Shown piece by piece: positions 59,001-64,000 of a stretch of 64,000 nucleotides of DNA (within the stretch, counting starts at the first letter, position 1; each line of letters opens with the position of its first letter). The notes below the pieces were generated by a model. The model did not search any database. It saw only the letters and a list, made by a program, of their open reading frames with translations, and had not been told where the DNA came from. A program made the translations under genes and the position numbers. The DNA comes from Trichoplusia ni (lineage: Eukaryota > Arthropoda > Insecta > Lepidoptera > Noctuidae), in NCBI RefSeq assembly GCF_003590095.1, contig NC_039497.1, positions 4,956,691 to 5,020,690 on the forward strand. Direction: 5' to 3'.

Positions 59001-59340
59001 ACGTCAATACACTTTCCTTTTGAAATAGAATATATTTCTGCAAACTTTTTATAAGACGTTTAAATTTACAATAAAACAGAATATAATTGGATGAGATTGT
59101 TATAAAAAAAAAAAAGAATTTCCTTAAAAAAACACTTAGCCGAACCAAATATAATAAAAATTTAACCGTGTTTGTCTGTTCGTTCTGTTCAAACAAATGT
59201 GTTCATATTGTTTTTTTGCGTAACAACATATTACACGTTACATCATATTCCGATGTTAATAATAATTTCGCGAAGACAAATGGTGTTCGCCCTCTGTTTG
59301 TTTTGATGGTGTTTATACAATAAATAAGGGAGCAAAAAGG
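56026..59340. other. AT-rich non-coding stretch
   Basis: Several short open frames, some overlapping on both strands (57002-57355). The segment 57150-57230 is GC-richer (TCGCGTGGGCGGCGGCCATG), but no splice-bounded exon could be drawn. Confidence 0.4.
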
Positions 59341-59351
59341 GTGAGTATAAG

Positions 59352-59430
59352 ATCTCTGCAAACTGCACAGAACACGCCATGGATATTCAGCTTACTATAT
59401 TTTAAATATTCCATGCGACTGTGCAGAGAT
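59352..59430. other. Imperfect ~79-base foldback
   Basis: ATCTCTGCA ... CACAG ... CATGGATATT on the left pairs with AATATTCCATG ... CTGTGCAGAGAT on the right around a 17-base AT-rich loop. The left arm has an extra 6-7 bases bulged out. Overall size is miRNA-precursor-like, but the large asymmetric bulge argues against efficient Drosha/Dicer processing. Confidence 0.45.
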
Positions 59431-60370
59431 AATGGAGAAATTTTGCTCATGTATGTAAAGCCGTCATAATTATGTATTTGAGTTACGTAACGCTGCTTAT
59501 CGAAAACACTACATCTGTTTAACGAACTTGGGCAAAACTTCTCGGTGATTTGTGGTATACTTAAGTCTTAAAAAAATGCTCATTTTATAATATACCTAAA
59601 AAAAATCTGAATTGTCTCTTTTTAATCAAATTCCAGGTCTTGGAACTTAAAACAGAGTATCTAAGTAACAGCCCTTGGTACTTAAATACTCCTCACACCT
59701 CAAAAAGCACTGCCCAAATCTATTTCTCCGCTTCATGGTAGCTATAAGGCTCTGGATCTATATATTAATATACTTAGTTATGTATTAACTGACAATGGTT
59801 CTCTACCTGTCCTGCCAGTACACGACGATTTTATAAATATTAAGCTAATCTAACTGGACATTATTATGATAGTCAACCAAAACACTGCAGCACTCTGGAA
59901 GGGACAAGTTTATTATCAAATCAATAAACTTGATTATATCAATAGCTTTATACCAAATATAAGTTACAGTAGGCTCACTCAATACGATGTAGGAAAGGAA
60001 AATGACTGTAAGTATAAGTAAAGTACAATTTATTTGACACCCCCAAAAGAGTAAGCTTTTCTTGCAGACATTTTGATTTTCTATGCATTGGCCAGAGCAA
60101 TTTAGAAGATGCAAATTGATTAATCGATTGATTCAAATCGAAATGATTTTGACTCAATCCACTTTACCCTTTTTATGACATTATTGTTTTCTATTTCATG
60201 AATCCTAGTTTTTTTTCCGCCGGGATGTTCATTCTCAGTATAGAACTGCTCTTATCCAGGATAAATCGACTTGTCTGTCCGGTGAAAATGGTCGGTCTTA
60301 GAACAACCAACGAAATCAATCGGAAGTAGAAATCATACTACTCAAATATCAAAATGGATATCTAAACCTT
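59431..60370. other. AT-rich non-coding stretch
   Basis: Nothing identified. Confidence 0.4.
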
Positions 60371-60372
60371 CT

Positions 60373-60570
60373 GTGCCAAGTTTAATGTATGGCAACTCTC
60401 GCTGCGCCCGCAGCAAAGGGAACGGGTTACGGAGGAGGCGAGAGGAGGGAGTGACGTTGAGCAATACATCAGCTACCTTTCTAATGAGAGGCGCCGGCGC
60501 CAGCAGAAGAAAGCATAGTAGACACGTAAATTGTATGTCTCGGGGTCTATGCTGTGCTTTCATTAGCTAA
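60373..60570. other. GC-rich block open on both strands, unassigned
   Basis: It contains GCTGCGCCCGCAGC-type and GGCGCCGGCGCC palindromes. The plus strand gives a 65-residue Arg/Ser-rich product. The minus strand (60342-60563) gives 73 residues with a hydrophobic run FTCLLCFLLLAPAPLI near the N-terminus that could be a signal peptide. Neither has a recognised domain, and no splice signals are convincing. It may be an exon, a GC-rich repeat or a regulatory patch. Confidence 0.25.
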
Positions 60571-63500
60571 GCAATGCAATTTAGCTTTTGTGTGATTAGA
60601 ATGGTTGGTCATGCGATTTGGAGGTACCAATCTTCGGCATAGTTGAAAATGGAGGAGGAGGTTTTATTTGGCCAAGTAACTACGAGTAGTTACTGATGTG
60701 ATAGTCATTTGGCACACCATAAGGCATACAATTTTGATATTGTATATCACAAATAGAAAAAAAACTGTAATCAATACGGAAAGATACATCAATAAAGACA
60801 TCATAATCAGTTTGATTGTTTTCAATCGATTCCGAGCTTGTTAAGGGCCCTTCGTATCATACCAGTCAAATTTCACCAAACGCATTGATTTCAATACTTT
60901 GACATCAGCACAATGAAAGCATCTCAATACTTTCATTAATTCTGGCTTGTACACATTTTTAATTAACGTTCAATAAAGACTTCTTTGTTAGTTTACTACA
61001 CAGTACATAGCATGAAAGCCAGATACATCCACATAATTAAAAAGCTGATTATGTTCGATATGAAGGTACTAGTTACTCTCGGCGTGACCTTTGAGTACAG
61101 TTAGTGGCGCCCTGCGGCTCCGCTTGCCCTACAGATCTATGATTGCCAACCGGTACTGGCCGGCACTGAGCAGGCGAAATCTTGACGTTTCAACACATCT
61201 CATTTATTGAACTAAAATGAGGTGCGTTTTGGATTTGATGAAGGTAATTAGCCATTAATGTGGCTTAGGTATATATCTTTTCTTGGATACCTACTGTTTA
61301 CATCAATTATCGTTTCAAGTATCATGACTGAAGTTCATTTATAAGTAGTTAAATAGTGCCTGGTTTTGTCCGAAATTAGTTTGGCCTAAAGACTGTGTCC
61401 ATTTTCTCCAAAAAGGTTCCAAAATTTGCTACCCATCTTTGGAAATATTCCTTTTAAGACGTCCTAAATACTGTCGTGTTTTTTCCCGAGGATTAAAAAC
61501 CTAACTTTTCTGTATTCATTAAAAATTTAAGATAGGGAATTAGATAAACAATATATTTGAATTGTCTACATAAAGATACGATCAGAGTGAAAAGTTTTTC
61601 TTCGAAGACAGACACTGAACGGAAACTAATACAGTTTCCGTTCAAAGTATTTCTCGTGGGGATACCACCGATACTCTATAGTGTAATGTTTTGTCTCCAA
61701 AGTGGGGAACCGAACTCAATATTGTTATCGCCCCATTATAGAAATTTTAGGCATTTTTATTCCTGCACCCCTGGGACGAAAGATTGAAGATTTCTTCAAA
61801 ACAACTCGTGAGATATGGGTTGCCAGTCAACTGACAAACGTTCGTGGAGATATTTCTTCAACCTAGTAACATTAAAAAGTTAGTAAAAGGTGATCCTGGG
61901 CGTGGTTGTGTTGGGCCACGAAGGTCCGATTATTGATTTGTCAACACGCGAAACGCGCTAAATGATTGATTTGTTTCATCGCAATATTGGCCGCATTCGG
62001 TGAAAGCTGAACACTGCGCGGGAACCGCAAAATATCTCAACATTAATGTTTTGAGCTTAGATTTCTAAGTATTGTTGTTTATGGACAGAACTCATTAAAT
62101 GTGAGCCAAAATGATTTAATTTTGCCCAATAAGTGGATTTTTCTTGACAAATCATTCTACAATAGGCTTCCATAAATATTACCTGAGTATATCCTTACAG
62201 GATTCTTGGATAGACAAAAATCGAAGGCAATCTTGGCTAGCCTACGCAATAAAACCTTTAGGTTTATACCCGAGATCAGTAAACCCAATACGACTTCGGA
62301 AGTCCCTTTAAATAATAATATTTGTATTTTTCCTGTGTCCCAGATAAACAGGGCGACATTTAATATCCCGATAGATTATTTCTTGGAAACTCTCCTCTGT
62401 AAGTACCTCATATAATAAAACATGTTCGTTCATCGTTCAATATAAAGTATGAATAACTTAGAATTTGTTTCTGAGGGCAAAGTAAAGCGATTATATTTCC
62501 TCTTGATACTACTTTCCGTTGTTTCTCTTTATTCCTTGTTTTTACGTTCGATAAGAATATTTTTGGCAGCAATTTCATGAGTTCGGGTACAAAGGAGTTT
62601 GTGAAAGAGTTTTTTTCCTACATTATGAGTGTTTCGATAATATTTGATCATGTATCGAGTTCATTCTATATGTGTATACGCGTTTTGTAACAATATGAGT
62701 ATAATTATGGCAGTTAAAACTAGTGAGAAGCAGACCTGTTATCTTGACCTAGCGTTTACGAAGAAATTTATGACTTTTTGTAAACATACAGCCAGTAGTT
62801 TGAGCTATTTTGTTACATTATCATTGCTCCGTAACTGTCTAAATATGCTAGCAGAGTAACGACCTATATTATACATGTTAAGCCTCCTAACGTGACTGTA
62901 TAATAACGCTGAAACATGACATGACATTGTTGCATTACACCAAATTTTGCTATAACAATTTCGGCAGGCGTTCAAACGTTTATTCGGTAAGCTGGTTGTT
63001 CGGAAATTGCTTGCTTCGACGGAAACCGGAACAAATACAATTAGCTGAGCGTTCGGTACGGCGGGATACGTACCGTGTGCCTATGTGGAGTAGGCAGGGG
63101 TTTAGGTTGTAAGAGTGGAATAGTTACAGAGAGAACTATAGAACGTATATCACATTTTTACATATGAAGGTACATGCTATAAATGTATGTCTTTACAAGA
63201 TAACTCTCGCTTGACTATAAAACAGAAAGTTAAAGCCTGCCATAACTCCGTGTTTGTATAGGTAAATTCTCCAAAGCAATTACATCCGATTACTAAACGT
63301 TGAATCACCGAGGAAGCCTACTTAAAACGACTAAATTACTATAAATACATTGTAAGGCAACGTTAAATGCCCACATTACATAACGCTGTTAATAAGTTTG
63401 ATCGTAAAAGTAGTAGTTACCGAGATAATTGCACTGAGCAAGGGACGGCAAGAAACTAGCCGCTGAATATTAGTTAGCTATGGAAAACTGTGAAATTACA

Positions 63501-64000
63501 CACACTGTATGTAATTAAGTGATTACTGGAGAGAACGGCAACACTCTCTTTTCCTAGGAAACTTGCTTGTGAACTAACTGTTACACGTGGGTTTGCTTCT
63601 TGGTATATGCACGATAAAATATTATTTTCCGTTAGGTATGGAAATTTGTGAGTTGTTGGTAAATTAAGTTAGCTGTTTATTTTATTTTTTAAGTATCATA
63701 CGTTATTCGACAAGGCTTTTTAATTATACAATTTAGGAATTAAAAGGAACCATGGAACTAATGGAATAATTAATGGAATAAGGAAATACTATTCACCATA
63801 ATGACGAACAAATTGTAATATTTTCTGCATGCATCGTTAGAAATTTCTACTACCTAGCTCAGTAATTACGTGATTAATTCTGCAACATTTAAGGTTGCTA
63901 CAGAAGCAATGTCTCCCTTTTTCATAGTCCTAAAGTTGCCCCCTAATAACGCGCGCGCGTGACGATGCCTCGATTACACTGTTCCTTATATTTCCATGCA
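60571..64000. other. Non-coding stretch to window end
   Basis: A GC-richer patch at 61100-61175 (AGTGGCGCCCTGCGGCTCCG), an inverted repeat CGGTACG/CGTACCG near 63054-63075 and GCGCGCGCG near 63950 are the only departures from plain AT-rich sequence. No gene is supported. Confidence 0.4.

Noticed and set aside
1..64000. CRISPR array, bacterial operon, phage or defence system
   Set aside because: No spaced direct repeats, no bacterial-style genes or ribosome-binding sites; the sequence is a eukaryotic repeat-rich region.

Overview
This is an AT-rich nuclear window from an insect, almost certainly a ditrysian moth or butterfly (Lepidoptera). The evidence is the repeat content. It holds 3' ends of RTE-type LINEs that code for GEAxVQQWT just before a (TGA)n tail. 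It also holds tRNA-headed SINEs, the GTCGGTTAAA/CTCCTCCTTTTT repeat, a Helitron-like repeat with a GAACGCGCTAATCTCAGGAA segment, and LINE 3' ends of the TTTTAGCGATAAGACCGCC type. There are no bacterial-style genes, operons, CRISPR arrays or rRNA. I found no tRNA that looks functional.

Protein-coding content is very low. The one segment that behaves like a cellular exon is on the minus strand at 41523-41695. It is GC-rich with a high GC3, is bounded by AG/GT splice signals, and encodes 57 residues with four cysteines. I do not recognise the protein. The rest of the window looks like intron or intergenic DNA. The longest open frame (about 35385-36545, minus) is the 3' half of the reverse transcriptase of a 5'-truncated CR1/Jockey-group LINE.

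Layout. 1-9.3 kb: mostly unannotatable, with a CpG-rich patch near 2.25 kb and repeat pieces at 2.9-3.35, 5.6-6.1 and 6.4-6.6 kb. 9.3-18.6 kb: almost featureless, with a possible LINE remnant, a foldback repeat and a perfect 16-bp hairpin. 18.6-20.1 kb: a transposon cluster with a TA-flanked MITE, an RTE 3' end, and a 306-bp MITE apparently nested in a second RTE 3' end. 20.1-27.7 kb: a GC-rich palindromic islet, a 12-bp-TIR MITE, SINE relics and a repeat that carries its own inverted copy. 27.7-40.2 kb: the densest repeat zone, with two 95% identical SINEs, the LINE, a 151-bp tandem duplication, more RTE tails and a diverged local duplication. 40.2-50 kb: the candidate exon, a G12 run, a LINE 3' end with a pentamer tail and palindromic E-boxes. 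50-64 kb: foldback repeats, a second copy of the 31.9-kb repeat, hairpins and otherwise plain sequence.

The features do not form a pathway. The window records successive insertions of non-autonomous elements (MITEs, SINEs, LINE tails) around at most one exon of a long-intron gene. I did not find a convincing new biological system. The leads most worth checking are the Cys-rich exon, the MITE-in-RTE nest, the foldback repeat family and the three identical AGTCACGTGACT palindromes. Family names rest on sequence motifs read by eye; no database search was run.
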